A DNA stretch of 64,000 nt from positions 62,001-126,000 of the forward strand of contig NZ_AP022620.1 in NCBI RefSeq assembly GCF_010731855.1, read 5' to 3'. Origin of the DNA: Mycolicibacterium anyangense. Its GTDB lineage: Bacteria; Actinomycetota; Actinomycetes; Mycobacteriales; Mycobacteriaceae. Positions within the stretch are counted from its first letter, which is position 1, and each line of letters opens with the position of its first letter. The notes beneath the pieces were generated by a model, which was given only the letters and a program-made list of their open reading frames with translations, did not search any database and had not been told where the DNA came from. The translations under genes and the position numbers were made by a program. This document shows positions 33,005 through 41,550 of the stretch, in pieces.

Positions 33005-35020
33005 ATGCCTGTCGACGCCGCCACCCACGTCGGCCTCCCCGGACCGGCACCTGCCGGCGTCGCCCGCCGCCGGTCACGGGTCACGGCGTGGGCCCTGCCG
33101 GAGGTGCGGTGGTCGCTGCTGGCCACCGTCCTGTTCGGTGCAGGTGCGCTAGCCCAACTCGCCGACGCGCCAGCGTGGCTGTACTGGACGCTGTACCTGA
33201 CCTGTTATGCCGCTGGGGGCTGGGAGCCCGGATTGGTGGGGCTGAAGGCGTTGCGGCACAAGAGTCTTGATGTCGATCTGCTCATGGTCGCTGCCGCCAT
33301 AGGTGCCGCGGCCATCGGGCAGGTCTTCGACGGTGCACTGCTGATCGTCATCTTCGCCACGTCCGGGGCGTTGGAGGCGGTCGCGACCAAACGCACCGAG
33401 GACTCCGTTCGATCCCTGCTGCGTTTGACGCCCGAGACCGCCACCCGCGTTCTGTCCGACGGCGCCGAAGAAGTGGTGGACGCGCAGGCCCTGGCAGTCG
33501 GGGACGTTCTGCTGATCCGCCCGGGCGAGCGCATCGGCGGTGACTGCGTGGTCATTGAGGGCGTCAGCGACGTGGACCAAGCCAGCATCACCGGCGAGTC
33601 TCTGCCGGTGGACAAGGCGGTTGGAGACGAGGTCTTCGCCGGCACCCTGAATGGTGCTGGCGCGCTGCGGGTTCGGGTTGTGCGCCCAGCTGCTGACACC
33701 GTGATCGCCCGCATCGTCACGCTGGTCGCCCAGGCTAGCGCGAGTAAGGCCCGCACGCAGTTGTTCATCGAGAAGATCGAGCAGCGGTATTCGGTCGCCA
33801 TGGTCGCGGCCACCGTCGCACTGTTCGTCATCCCACTGCTATTCGGCGCCGATCTGCAGTCGGCGCTGCTTCGGGCGATGACGTTCATGATCGTCGCCTC
33901 GCCCTGCGCCCTGGTGCTCTCGACGATGCCGCCGCTGCTGGCGGCGATCGCCAACGCCGGCCGCCACGGCGTCCTGGTGAAGTCAGCCGTCGTGCTCGAA
34001 AAGCTGGCCACCGTCACACGCGTCGCCTTCGACAAGACCGGTACCTTGACCCTGGGCACACCGACGTTGACTACCGTGCGCACGGTATCCGGCACCCGGT
34101 ACGACGACGCAGCGGTGCTGGCCATGGCCGCCGCAGTCGAGCGCGACTCCGAGCATCCGCTGGGCCGTGCCATCGTGGCGGCCGCCCGCCAACGCGGTCT
34201 GCTCGCCCCGGGCACCACCGACTTCATCGCGACAGCGGGCCGCGGCGTCAGTGCCCGCCTCGACGGCTGTCGCGTGCAGGTGGGCAGCCCCGCCTTGCTC
34301 GACGATCACGACGATGCGGCGCGTGTGATCGTCGATGATGTTGAGCGCCATGGCAATAGCGCCGTGGTGGTGCAGATCGACGGAGTCAGTGTCGCGGTAC
34401 TGGGTTTGGCTGATCACCCCCGTCCGGGCGCCGCTGAGACCGTTGACCGGCTCGCCCGTCTCACCGGCACGCCGTCATTACTGCTCACCGGCGACAACGC
34501 CCGGGCGGCGGCACTGCTCGGGGAGGAGCTGGGGATCACGGATATCCGCGCCGGGCTGCTGCCCGAGGGTAAGTCGACGGCTGTGCGGCAACTACAGAAC
34601 GATGGCGCACGGGTGATGCTCGTCGGCGATGGCATCAACGACGCCCCCGCGATGGCACACGCACATGTCGCCGTGGCCATGGGCCGTAACGGTTCTGACC
34701 TGACGTTGGAGACGGCCGACGCTGTCATCACCCACGATGACCTGGCCGCCGTGCCCGGGGTGCTCACGCTGGCTCGTCGCGCCCGCCGCGTCGTCATCGC
34801 CAATCTCGTCATCGCCGCCACGTTCATCGCCGTCCTGGTGGTCTGGGATCTTGTCGGCCACCTGCCGCTGCCGCTCGGGGTGGCAGGGCACGAAGGTTCC
34901 ACCGTCCTGGTCGGTCTCAATGGACTGCGGCTGCTGCGCGATCGAGCCTGGCCTAGGTTTGCCCCGAACGAATCTCGCGTGACCGCGAGATCGTGCCGCG
35001 TGCGATCAACTCCAGCGTGA
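33005..35020 (+). CDS. ctpJ: P1B-type heavy-metal ATPase (CtpJ/CtpD-like, Co/Ni class)
   Basis: A 671-residue metal efflux ATPase. Transmembrane and catalytic hallmarks are present: AIGQVFDGALLIVIFATSGA, the actuator VDQASITGESLPVDKAVGDE, the P1B-4 type SPC metal site in MIVASPCALVLSTMPPLLAA, the phosphorylation loop AFDKTGTLTLGTPTL, the nucleotide domain ERDSEHPLGRAIV, and the hinge MLVGDGINDAPAMAHAHVAV. SPC with no N-terminal Cys-rich metal domain is typical of Co2+/Ni2+ or Fe2+ exporters such as CtpD and CtpJ; the symbol is the nearest match. Its last 68 bp overlap the converging UPF0014 permease gene. Confidence 0.9.
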   Translation: MPVDAATHVGLPGPAPAGVARRRSRVTAWALPEVRWSLLATVLFGAGALAQLADAPAWLYWTLYLTCYAAGGWEPGLVGLKALRHKSLDVDLLMVAAAIGAAAIGQVFDGALLIVIFATSGALEAVATKRTEDSVRSLLRLTPETATRVLSDGAEEVVDAQALAVGDVLLIRPGERIGGDCVVIEGVSDVDQASITGESLPVDKAVGDEVFAGTLNGAGALRVRVVRPAADTVIARIVTLVAQASASKARTQLFIEKIEQRYSVAMVAATVALFVIPLLFGADLQSALLRAMTFMIVASPCALVLSTMPPLLAAIANAGRHGVLVKSAVVLEKLATVTRVAFDKTGTLTLGTPTLTTVRTVSGTRYDDAAVLAMAAAVERDSEHPLGRAIVAAARQRGLLAPGTTDFIATAGRGVSARLDGCRVQVGSPALLDDHDDAARVIVDDVERHGNSAVVVQIDGVSVAVLGLADHPRPGAAETVDRLARLTGTPSLLLTGDNARAAALLGEELGITDIRAGLLPEGKSTAVRQLQNDGARVMLVGDGINDAPAMAHAHVAVAMGRNGSDLTLETADAVITHDDLAAVPGVLTLARRARRVVIANLVIAATFIAVLVVWDLVGHLPLPLGVAGHEGSTVLVGLNGLRLLRDRAWPRFAPNESRVTARSCRVRSTPA

Positions 35021-35717
35021 CGACGACCGCGCTGGTTTGCGAGAGCAGTATGGCCAACAGGATCAGTATCTGCACGGCGCCGGCCTGGGCTGCCGATCCC
35101 GTGCTGAGCAATACCCCGACGAAAGCCCCCGGCAGCGTCACCAGCCCCACGGTTCTGGTCTGGTCCAAGTTGGGCAGCAGCGCGTCGGTCGCGGTAGCAC
35201 CGATGATCTCCATCCGTGCCTCACGATCGCCGAACCCGAGACTCAATGCGGCCTCGACCTCACCCGCTCGGACTGTCAGCATGTCGAGAGCGCGGCGGGC
35301 CGCGACCGCGGTGGCGGTCATCGTGCTCCCCAGGATGATTCCGGTGACGGGCACGACCGCGGTGCCCTTCATCGGTACCAGCCCGGACCCGAGCAGCAGT
35401 GGGAGGACCGACGCCATGCCCGCCGCCAGGGCTATCGCGAGCAGCCAGGAACGGTCGCACCTGCTGCGTCGCGCCGCCGTGACCGCGGCGGCGACGAACA
35501 TGACCACCAGGACCAGACCTGATGTCCACAGATTTCTCAGTGCCGTGGCCAACACGGCGGCTGCCGCGGACAATTGCAGGACCGCGCGCAGCGCAGCCCT
35601 GGGCACGGTGAGCGCCGCACCCAGGGTGGACGCCCAGTAGAGAACTGCGGCGGCAAGCACCATCAGAGCGCACACCACGATCAAGACCGGGCCCAGCAGG
35701 TGAGGTGTGAGCTGCAT
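34953..35717 (-). CDS. UPF0014 (FetB/YbbM-type) ABC permease
   Basis: A 254-residue permease with about seven transmembrane helices; the family includes FetB, an iron exporter in Escherichia coli, and aluminium-tolerance STAR2 in plants. The conserved block is VPVTGIILGSTMTATAVAAR and EAALSLGFGDREARMEIIGA, followed by LLPNLDQTRTVGLVTLPGAF. The FetA-type ATPase that normally accompanies it is not adjacent; upstream on the same strand, 62 bp away, are the YhgE/Pip gene and a degenerate ABC ATPase. It overlaps the 3' end of the metal ATPase gene by 68 bp on the opposite strand. Confidence 0.85.
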   Translation of the reverse strand: MQLTPHLLGPVLIVVCALMVLAAAVLYWASTLGAALTVPRAALRAVLQLSAAAAVLATALRNLWTSGLVLVVMFVAAAVTAARRSRCDRSWLLAIALAAGMASVLPLLLGSGLVPMKGTAVVPVTGIILGSTMTATAVAARRALDMLTVRAGEVEAALSLGFGDREARMEIIGATATDALLPNLDQTRTVGLVTLPGAFVGVLLSTGSAAQAGAVQILILLAILLSQTSAVVVTLELIARGTISRSREIRSGQT

Positions 35718-35779
35718 TCGATCGATGACCTCCAGTCAAGAATCCCTGAACGTCAATGTAGTTCGTCACTCGGCGAGTA

Positions 35780-37726
35780 CTACATCTTGACGCTCGGTAC
35801 CAGCCGGGTGAGGTTCCACAACTGGTTTCGCCGCGCTGCCAGGGAGGTCAGCAGAATCGACCCCAAGCTCAGGGCGACCATGAAGATCAACGCCTGCCAC
35901 AGCCGGCCGTCGATGCCGCCGAGGATCAGCTGCCGTAACCCGTTGACGCCGTAGGTCATCGGGTCCAGCCGGTGCAGCGCCTGGAATGGCCTGCTGGTGG
36001 TCTCGACGGGGTAGAGTCCACCGGCGCTGACCAGTTGGACCATCAGCAGCGTCATCAGCAGCACCTTGCCCAGTACCGGGCCAAGCAGGGCGCTGATCGC
36101 CTGCGCCACCGCGATGAAGGCGCACGATGCCAGGATCATGAAGCCCAGCATCGCGACCGGATGCTCGGCGTGCACATGCAGCGCGAAGCGCACCACGCCG
36201 TACAGGATCACCGCCTGCGGAATCCCGATCAGCACGGCGGGCAGGTAACTGGCCAGCGTCACACGGATCGGGCTGATCTCGGCGGCGATGGCACGGTTCT
36301 GGAGCGGACGGAACGCCATCCACAGCAGCATGGCACCGAAGAACAGCGCGAGGGTGAGGAAGAACGGCGCCATGCCGGTGCCGAAGTTCGGCGCCGAGTT
36401 CTCATGAGAACTCGTCAGCTGAACGGGGGCGCCGATCGCGGTAGCGATGGCGTCCTTCTGCTGGGGAGTCCAGTCTGGAACCTGCTGCGCGCCCTCGGTG
36501 AGCTTGGTCGCCAGCTCCTTGGACCCGGAACTCAGTTGCGCCGCTCCGGATTTCAGCTGTCGGGCGCCGTCATCGAGCTTGACGATGCCGGCGTTGAGTT
36601 GCGCGTTACCGGACGCCACCTGCTGCGCACCATCCCGGAGCTGGTTGAGTTTGTCGGTGAGTTCCCTGCCCTTGGTCGAGATGTCGGTCAGTGCGGTACC
36701 GACGGGTCCGCCGGAGCTCGCGGTGGCGCGCGCCTTGTCCAGCTTGGCCTGGATGGCCGGGGTCCGCTGGTGGGCCAGCAGCTGGTCGCGGGTGTCGCGC
36801 AGCGTGGCGGTGGCCATCGCCGACACCGGATCCTGGTTGGCCGAGAGGTTGTCGATGACCGACGTCAGTGACTGGGCGGCAGCGTCCTGCGCTGCGGTGA
36901 TGGCGTCGAGTTCGGCCGATGCCTCGGTCAGTGCGGACGAGCTGTCCTGCACCTGGCCGTTGACCTGATCGCTCTGGGTGCCGATCTGGGCCAACAGATT
37001 GGTCATCTTCAGCAGGGGATCGGTGGCGCTGTTGATACCGTCCGACAGCTTGCGGGAGCCGGCCGTCAGCTCTGCGGACCCGGTGCGGGCGGTGTCGAGG
37101 CCGGCTGCCAGCTGACCCGCTCCCGTGTCGAGTTGGGCTGCGCCAGCGGAGAGTTGGCTCGCTCCGTCGGCTGCCTGCTTGATTCCGGTGCCCGACGTGG
37201 TGATCACCGACAGCACCTGGTTGACCGCCTGCCCGGAGATCCGCGTCGATACGGCGTTGAGCACCTGCTCGAGGGCGGTGCGGCCGATGCTCGACGAGAT
37301 GTAGTTGTTCGCGTCGTTGTAGTCGGCGATCAGCTGCGCCTTGCGGGGATTGCCGGTGGTCGGGGAGGCGATCGCCGCACTGAAGTCCGGCGGCAGTTCC
37401 AGCATGAAGTAGTACCTGCCGTGAGCGACCCCGTCACGCGCGTCGGCGTCGTCGACCAGGTGCCAGTCCAGGCTCTTGTCATCGGTGAGGCTCTTGGCGA
37501 TCTCGGCGCCGACGTTCACCGACTGGCCGGACACCTCGGTGCCGCGGTCCGAATTGACCAGCGCCACCGGCAGTTTGTTCACATGGCCGAAGGGATCCCA
37601 GTACGCCCACAGATACAGTGCGCCGTAGGTCAGCGGCATCAGCATGAGGATGACGACGGCGATCCGCGTCATCCGATTGCGGGCGAAGCGTTTGATCTCC
37701 GACCCGAGGGCAAGTCCGCCCACCAT
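35780..37726 (-). CDS. YhgE/Pip family membrane protein
   Basis: A 648-residue protein with one N-terminal transmembrane helix (AVVILMLMPLTYGALYLWAY), a long extracytoplasmic region and about five C-terminal helices of ABC-2 permease type. The middle (residues about 195-450) consists of repeated heptad-like segments such as ASQLSAGAAQLDTGAGQLAA, typical of YhgE/Pip (phage infection protein) and ESX-associated membrane proteins. I place the start at ATG 37726 with AAAGGA 8 bases upstream. It is coupled to the degenerate ABC ATPase gene (4-bp gap), so together they may form an exporter. Confidence 0.88.
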   Translation of the reverse strand: MVGGLALGSEIKRFARNRMTRIAVVILMLMPLTYGALYLWAYWDPFGHVNKLPVALVNSDRGTEVSGQSVNVGAEIAKSLTDDKSLDWHLVDDADARDGVAHGRYYFMLELPPDFSAAIASPTTGNPRKAQLIADYNDANNYISSSIGRTALEQVLNAVSTRISGQAVNQVLSVITTSGTGIKQAADGASQLSAGAAQLDTGAGQLAAGLDTARTGSAELTAGSRKLSDGINSATDPLLKMTNLLAQIGTQSDQVNGQVQDSSSALTEASAELDAITAAQDAAAQSLTSVIDNLSANQDPVSAMATATLRDTRDQLLAHQRTPAIQAKLDKARATASSGGPVGTALTDISTKGRELTDKLNQLRDGAQQVASGNAQLNAGIVKLDDGARQLKSGAAQLSSGSKELATKLTEGAQQVPDWTPQQKDAIATAIGAPVQLTSSHENSAPNFGTGMAPFFLTLALFFGAMLLWMAFRPLQNRAIAAEISPIRVTLASYLPAVLIGIPQAVILYGVVRFALHVHAEHPVAMLGFMILASCAFIAVAQAISALLGPVLGKVLLMTLLMVQLVSAGGLYPVETTSRPFQALHRLDPMTYGVNGLRQLILGGIDGRLWQALIFMVALSLGSILLTSLAARRNQLWNLTRLVPSVKM

Positions 37727-37730
37727 CTGC

Positions 37731-38429
37731 TCAGTCCTTTCCCGTGATGTTCGGGATGTGTACGTCATGTTCGGGTGCCTGATCACCGAGCGAATTCGTC
37801 ACGCCCACCACTACGAGGCGGTCGGCGGCGATCGCGCCCAGGCGCTGTGCCGCCTGCACTCGCCGGCCGTTGTCGCGGACCTGTTCGAGATCACCGACCA
37901 CCAGGATCGGCCGGTCCGAGCACTGCGCCAGCGCGACTTGGAGTAGGAACGTCTCCAGGTCGCCGAGGTCGCCGACGTAGTCCGACTCCGAGGGGCGTGC
38001 GATGTCGCCGTACACCTCGGCCAGGACGTCGCGGTCCGAATCCGCACGCGGCCGGCGAAACAGCGGAGCAAGCCAGCGGCGCTGCTCGGCCAGGACCGTG
38101 CCCACCGTGACCGCCTCGTCCAGATCGTCGATGTCGGCGAAGGCCGCGATGGCGCAGTGTCGCCGGATCGCCCGCGGCGCGGTGGCACCGAGGACGGCGA
38201 CGGTGCCGGAACTCGGCTTGAGCCGACCGGCCAGGGTGAGCAGCAGCGCCTTCTGGCTGTGACCGCCCGGCATCCGTACCGCATGCAGGCCGCTGCCGAG
38301 CTCCAGGTCGACGTCACTGAACAGTGGGCCGTGCTCACCGTCGAACGTCAACCCCCGCGCCACGATGGTCGCCTCGCTCTCGGCGCCGGGATGTACCTGC
38401 GCAGTGTGGACCGCAGCGTGCGGGCTCAC
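37731..38429 (-). CDS. Degenerate ABC ATPase-like protein paired with YhgE/Pip
   Basis: A 232-residue protein with the outline of an ABC nucleotide-binding domain (ARGLTFDGEHGPLFSDVDLE, then LLTLAGRLKPSSGTVAVLGA), but with altered motifs: the P-loop reads MPGGHSQKALLL, keeping Lys but losing the glycine and Ser/Thr around it; the signature is replaced by VGDLGDLETFLLQVALAQ; and Walker B appears as ILVVGDLEQV. It is therefore likely a weak or inactive ATPase. The start is GTG (complement of 38427-38429) behind AGGAGG. It is immediately upstream of the YhgE/Pip gene and divergent from a TetR gene. Confidence 0.78.
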   Translation of the reverse strand: MSPHAAVHTAQVHPGAESEATIVARGLTFDGEHGPLFSDVDLELGSGLHAVRMPGGHSQKALLLTLAGRLKPSSGTVAVLGATAPRAIRRHCAIAAFADIDDLDEAVTVGTVLAEQRRWLAPLFRRPRADSDRDVLAEVYGDIARPSESDYVGDLGDLETFLLQVALAQCSDRPILVVGDLEQVRDNGRRVQAAQRLGAIAADRLVVVGVTNSLGDQAPEHDVHIPNITGKD

Positions 38430-38469
38430 GGTGGCCTCCTGGGGTTGCCGTCTCAACGAGTGGATGATT

Positions 38470-38501
38470 CAATACGATATGCATCCAATACGGAATGTAT
38501 C
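38470..38501. promoter_or_regulatory. Tandem 16-bp operator repeats
   Basis: CAATACGATATGCATC (38470-38485) is followed directly by CAATACGGAATGTATC (38486-38501); 12 of 16 positions match and each unit is itself roughly palindromic (ATAC...GTAT-like). They sit in the 93-bp gap between the divergent ABC-ATPase-like and TetR genes, 21 bp before the TetR start, as expected for a TetR site controlling both directions. Confidence 0.65.
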
Positions 38502-38522
38502 GAGTTTGAGGGACAGTTTGTC

Positions 38523-39134
38523 GTGAAGGTCACAGAGGCGCGGGAAACCCGCCGGCGCAGCAACACCCGGGCCCGTTTGATCGAGGCCACCGATGAACTC
38601 ATCCGGGACAGCGGCCGGACGTGGTTCAGTGTCGAGGAAGTGTGCCGGGCGGCCGGCTATACCCGCGGAGCCTTCTATTCCAGTTATGACGACATGGAGG
38701 ATCTGCTCTTCGAGGTGTACGGACACCAGAACGACGGGCTCGTCGAGAGGCTGCGGAGTACCGCCGAGCCCCTGCTGCGCAGCAGGGGCGTCCTCAACAC
38801 CGATCGGGTGGTGCGCCAACTACTCAAGGCCGGCGTCGCCGACCAGCCGCGCATCGCCCTGCATGCCGCGCTGGTGGCTCGCGCCGCCCATCAACCCGAG
38901 ATCGCGCTGGCCCTCGATGCCCAGGTCGAACGGCTTCGTGAAGGGCTGCAGGGGATCTTCGTCGATCTGATCGCCAAGACCGGTCGGACCATGACCGTCG
39001 CGCCCGAGGTCTTCACCCGGGCGATGATGGCCGTCCAGGCCGGCGCGTCAGGACAGTTCCTCAGCGACCGGGCCGCCACCGAGGAAGTCCGCTACCTCAC
39101 CGCACTGGCTGTTGTCGAAGGACTGTCTGCCTGA
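38523..39134 (+). CDS. TetR family regulator of the YhgE/ABC operon
   Basis: A 203-residue TetR protein starting at GTG 38523 (MKVTEARETRRRSNTRARLI). The HTH is VEEVCRAAGYTRGAFYSSYD and the ligand domain follows from about residue 65. It is divergent from the YhgE/ABC genes with tandem operator-like repeats between, and convergent with the amino-acid permease gene 9 bp after its stop. YhgE-type membrane proteins are often controlled by such adjacent TetR repressors. Confidence 0.88.
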   Translation: MKVTEARETRRRSNTRARLIEATDELIRDSGRTWFSVEEVCRAAGYTRGAFYSSYDDMEDLLFEVYGHQNDGLVERLRSTAEPLLRSRGVLNTDRVVRQLLKAGVADQPRIALHAALVARAAHQPEIALALDAQVERLREGLQGIFVDLIAKTGRTMTVAPEVFTRAMMAVQAGASGQFLSDRAATEEVRYLTALAVVEGLSA

Positions 39135-39143
39135 CGGCGGCTT

Positions 39144-40649
39144 TCAGCGGCGCGGAATTGCATCGTCGTATGGCGCCGTGCTGCGGTCATGCAGCGGGTG
39201 AATCACCATGTACACCAATCCGATTCCAACAACGACCACCGCTGACAGGGCGACGATCCAGTTGTCGTACCAGGGCGCGTCGGGGGTGCGCGGCCACGCC
39301 ATGTTGACCATCGCCGTCACGCCGTAGACCAATGCCGCGACGTTGACCGCCACACCCCACTTGCCCAGGGTGTACTTGCCGCTGGGAACCCAGCCCTTGA
39401 GCCGGGCGCGCAGCGCGGCGAAGACGACCATCTGGAACGCAAGGTAGATGCCGAAGGCGGCGAAGCTGATGATCTTGGTGATGGCGTCGGTGGAGAACTT
39501 CGAACCGATGACGATCACGGCCGGCACCGCAGCGGCGAGCAGCAGTGCGTACGGCGGAACATGGCGGGTGGGGGAGAACTTCTTGAGCAGTGAGCTGCCC
39601 ATGATCATGTCGTCGCGGCCGTAGGAGTAGGCCAGCCGGCTGGCCGCGGCCTGCAGGCTCATCGCACAGGACAGGAAGGAGATCAGCACCACGAAGAGCA
39701 CGATCCTGGCGCCGGTGGTGCCGAACGCCTCGTTGAGCACCGTACCGACCGGGTCGGTATCGGTTCCGGCGATCACCGCGGGGATGTCGGTGACGGCCAG
39801 CACCAGAGCCAGACAGACGAATGTCGCTGCGGCACCGCCGATGTAGATGGTCCGGCGCATGGCTTTCGGGATCAGCCGACCCGGGTTCGGGACCTCTTCG
39901 GCGACATCGCCACAGGCCTCGAAACCGTAGTACTGATAGACACCGATCAGTGCCGCGGCGGCGAACGCCCACAGATAGTTGCCGTCACCGCCGGTGCCGA
40001 AGCTGTCGAAGATGATGCCGATGTTGTGCTCCCGGTGGGCGAAGAGCAGCCACCCGCCGACGGCCAGCGCTCCGAGGATCTCGGCGGTAAATCCCAGGAT
40101 CGCCGCAGTGGCAAGCACTTTGGTGCCCATGAAGTTGATGACGGTGGCCAGGGCCAGCAGGCCGAGGGCGAAGAGGATGGTGTTGTTCACCGTGGCTTCG
40201 ATCCCGAAGGCCGCCGCGATGTAGGGCCCGGCGCCGTAGACGACCGAGGCGATGGTCACCAGCAGGGCGACGATGTAGACCCAGCCGGTCATCCACGCGT
40301 AGCGGCGGCCCCACAGCCGGCGCGCCCACGGGTAGACGCCGCCGGCGACCGGGTACTGCGCGACGATCTCACTGAAGATCAGTGCGACGAGCAGCTGCCC
40401 CACGCCGACGATCAGGAAGCTCCAGATCATCGGTGGGCCGCCGGTGGCCAGGGCGTAGGCGAACAGCGTGTACACGCCGACCACAGGGGACAGATAGGTG
40501 AACCCCAGCGAGAAGTTGGCCCACGGGCTCATATCCCGTTTGAACTCCGACTGGTAGCCGAGCGCATGCAGATGCGCGGCGTCGTCGTGGTCGTGGAAGG
40601 TGTAGTAGCCGTCGTCGGTGGACGTGGGCTCGGAGATCGGGCTGGACAT
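39144..40649 (-). CDS. APC superfamily amine/amino acid permease
   Basis: A 501-residue permease with about 12 transmembrane helices. It starts MSSPISEPTSTDDGYYTFHD; LGFTYLSPVVGVYTLFAYAL, AQYPVAGGVYPWARRLWGRR and GFEACGDVAEEVPNPGRLIP are the conserved APC segments of helices 1, 3 and the loop before helix 7. ATG 40649 is preferred over an in-frame GTG at 40661 from the position of GGAAG. It is divergent from the GntR gene and is at the edge of the amine-degradation cluster, so it probably imports the amine or an amino-acid intermediate such as 5-aminovalerate or GABA. Confidence 0.9.
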   Translation of the reverse strand: MSSPISEPTSTDDGYYTFHDHDDAAHLHALGYQSEFKRDMSPWANFSLGFTYLSPVVGVYTLFAYALATGGPPMIWSFLIVGVGQLLVALIFSEIVAQYPVAGGVYPWARRLWGRRYAWMTGWVYIVALLVTIASVVYGAGPYIAAAFGIEATVNNTILFALGLLALATVINFMGTKVLATAAILGFTAEILGALAVGGWLLFAHREHNIGIIFDSFGTGGDGNYLWAFAAAALIGVYQYYGFEACGDVAEEVPNPGRLIPKAMRRTIYIGGAAATFVCLALVLAVTDIPAVIAGTDTDPVGTVLNEAFGTTGARIVLFVVLISFLSCAMSLQAAASRLAYSYGRDDMIMGSSLLKKFSPTRHVPPYALLLAAAVPAVIVIGSKFSTDAITKIISFAAFGIYLAFQMVVFAALRARLKGWVPSGKYTLGKWGVAVNVAALVYGVTAMVNMAWPRTPDAPWYDNWIVALSAVVVVGIGLVYMVIHPLHDRSTAPYDDAIPRR

Positions 40650-40661
40650 GAGACTGCTCAC

Positions 40662-40809
40662 TTCCGTGATGCGGGCTTCGTGTTTGGCGGAAAACTACAG
40701 TCCTATTGTTTATAGCGCAACAGGAACGGCGATATTGCCTCGAAATGCGGTAGATTGCCGAGGTCAGGCCCGCAGGACAGGCCCCGGAAGACCGGGAAGA
40801 AAGGCCATC
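40662..40809. promoter_or_regulatory. Divergent promoter region of the permease and GntR regulator
   Basis: On the minus strand TTGCGC (complement of 40715-40720) and TAGTTT (complement of 40692-40697) with a 17-bp spacer form a good sigma-A promoter for the permease. A small inverted repeat TGTT-N8-AACA (40707-40722) overlaps that -35 and could be a GntR/FCD-type operator. On the plus strand TAGATT (40751-40756) is a -10 candidate for the regulator gene. Confidence 0.5.
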
Positions 40810-41550
40810 GTGTCGTCGTTGTCGCCGCTTGTCGCCTCGGAGGCATCGGTCGGTCGCGCCGACGAGATCGTCCAGCGGATCACCGAGGCCATTCACCTGG
40901 GCCTGCTCGACGACGGCGAGCGCCTGCCCGTCGAGATCGACCTGGCGGCGCAGTTCGGGGTGGCCCCGATGACGGTCCGCGAGGCGCTGGCGACCCTGCG
41001 CGAGCAGCAGCTGGTCGAGACCCGGCGCGGCCGCAGCGGTGGCTCGTTCATCCGGCGGCCGGCCAGCCCGCCCGTCGACCAGTTGATCCAGCGCCTGAGC
41101 CGCATGAGTGCCTCGGACGTGCGTGACCTGTTCGACGAGCACACCGCGATCGCCGGGCAGGCCGCCCGGCTGGCTGCCGAACGGGCGGCGCCGTACGCGG
41201 TGCGCCGGCTGTTCGCGCTCACCGATCAACTCGGCGCGGCGGGGACACTCGGGGACCGCATCCGCGCCGACAGCAGGTTCCACATCCAGGTGGCGGTCGC
41301 CTCCCAGTCGGCCCGGCTGGCCCGGCGTGAGGCCACCCTGCAGGCCGAGGTGGCCGGACTCATCTGGCTACCCGCCGAACCGGAGGTCGACGTCGCCCGC
41401 TACGTCGAGGAGATGCACGCCATCGCGACGGCGATCGCCGCGGAGAACCCCGACGATGCCCGGCGGCTGGCCGAACAGCACGTCATGGGCCAGCTGGCCC
41501 GGCTCACCCAGGTCAATCTGGACCTGTCCACGACGGGACCGGAGACGTGA
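40810..41550 (+). CDS. pipR: GntR/FCD family regulator (PipR-like)
   Basis: A 246-residue GntR regulator: winged helix at residues about 18-85 (GERLPVEIDLAAQFGVAPMT and VREALATLREQQLVETRRG), then an all-helical FCD ligand domain with metal-type residues (DSRFHIQVAVASQS, EEMHAIATAIAAENPDDARR). It starts at GTG 40810 with AAAGG upstream. A GntR-type gene pipR precedes the CYP151 gene pipA in Mycobacterium smegmatis and represses piperidine/pyrrolidine use, as I recall from the literature; the same arrangement here makes this the likely repressor of the cluster. It is coupled to the Cache gene by a GTGA overlap. Confidence 0.82.
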   Translation: MSSLSPLVASEASVGRADEIVQRITEAIHLGLLDDGERLPVEIDLAAQFGVAPMTVREALATLREQQLVETRRGRSGGSFIRRPASPPVDQLIQRLSRMSASDVRDLFDEHTAIAGQAARLAAERAAPYAVRRLFALTDQLGAAGTLGDRIRADSRFHIQVAVASQSARLARREATLQAEVAGLIWLPAEPEVDVARYVEEMHAIATAIAAENPDDARRLAEQHVMGQLARLTQVNLDLSTTGPET

